From assembly GCA_947487925.1 (NCBI GenBank), contig CANLCA010000161.1, positions 1 to 6,667 of the forward strand: a stretch of 6,667 nucleotides of DNA, written 5' to 3'. This document shows, in pieces, positions 6,463 through 6,667 of the stretch (positions are counted from its first letter, which is position 1; each line of letters starts with the position of its first letter). Below the pieces are notes generated by a model, which was not told the DNA's origin, ran no database searches, and saw only the letters and a program-made list of their open reading frames with translations. The position numbers were made by a program, and so were the translations under genes. This DNA is from Verrucomicrobiales bacterium (lineage in GTDB: Bacteria; Verrucomicrobiota; Verrucomicrobiia; Limisphaerales; F1-80-MAGS106).

Positions 6463-6667
6463 GTGGGGAAATCAGATGTAAAACAGCGCCGACTAGTCGT
6501 CAACGCCGACGATTTCGGAGGATCATCGGAGATCAACGAAGCTGTCGTTCACGCCCACGAAGAGGGAATCCTGACCACGGCCAGCCTGATGGTGAACGCT
6601 GCTCGATGGGAGGATGCCGTCGACTTCGCCCCCAGGCACCGCACACTCGGTGTGGGTCTCCACCTCG
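6463..6667 (+). CDS. ChbG/HpnK (YdjC-like) carbohydrate deacetylase, 3' partial
   Basis: The first 68 residues of a YdjC-like metal-dependent deacetylase, cut by the right edge. The family's N-terminal signature is clear: RRLVVNADDFGGSSEINEAV (9-28) carries the Asp pair (D16, D17) that contributes to metal binding and catalysis. AHEEGILTTASLMVN (31-45) follows, then VGLHL (64-68), whose H67 is a conserved metal ligand. Characterised members include ChbG, which deacetylates chitooligosaccharides, and HpnK, which is associated with hopanoid biosynthesis. The AHxxGILTxASLMV pattern resembles HpnK-like members, but 68 residues and no flanking hopanoid genes in view do not allow a choice. A GTG start is used, with GAGGG seven bases upstream. 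The protein would be cytoplasmic, since no signal peptide is visible. A gap of more than 200 bases separates it from the DUF1501 gene, so it probably forms a separate transcription unit. Confidence 0.88.
   Translation, partial: MGKSDVKQRRLVVNADDFGGSSEINEAVVHAHEEGILTTASLMVNAARWEDAVDFAPRHRTLGVGLHL

Overview
The window carries five protein genes, all on the + strand. Three are complete and one is cut at each edge. The DNA is moderately GC-rich and densely coded. I see no rRNA, tRNA, CRISPR array or insertion sequence. Paired DUF1800/DUF1501 genes, a carbohydrate-binding-type jelly-roll module inside the DUF1800 protein, and weak or absent Shine-Dalgarno sequences before most genes suggest a member of the Planctomycetota-Verrucomicrobiota group, most likely Verrucomicrobiota. 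That assignment rests on family-level recognition, not on a marker gene.

Layout: (1) 2-1069, an M20-family zinc amidohydrolase/peptidase (ArgE/DapE type), entering from the left edge. (2) 1080-2000, a complete XerC/XerD-type tyrosine recombinase only 10 bases downstream, probably co-transcribed with the first gene. (3) 2001-2182, a gap with no convincing terminator or promoter. It holds a possible 22-codon leader ORF behind a strong Shine-Dalgarno sequence. (4) 2183-4612, a large exported DUF1800 protein whose DUF1800 domain is split by a jelly-roll insertion. (5) 4613-4766, a short gap. (6) 4767-6230, a DUF1501 protein with a twin-arginine signal. (7) 6231-6462, a gap in which I see only one perfect short hairpin. 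(8) 6463 to the right edge, the N-terminus of a ChbG/HpnK (YdjC-like) deacetylase.

The first two genes look like ordinary cytoplasmic functions: amide-bond hydrolysis, and probably chromosome dimer resolution. The DUF1800/DUF1501 pair is the biologically open part. Both proteins appear to be exported, they sit in tandem as their families commonly do, and neither family has a firmly established function. The most unusual detail is in the DUF1800 insert: the strands that normally close a CBM4/9-like jelly roll come before the strands that normally open it. That looks like a circular permutation, or an out-of-phase piece of a tandem repeat.
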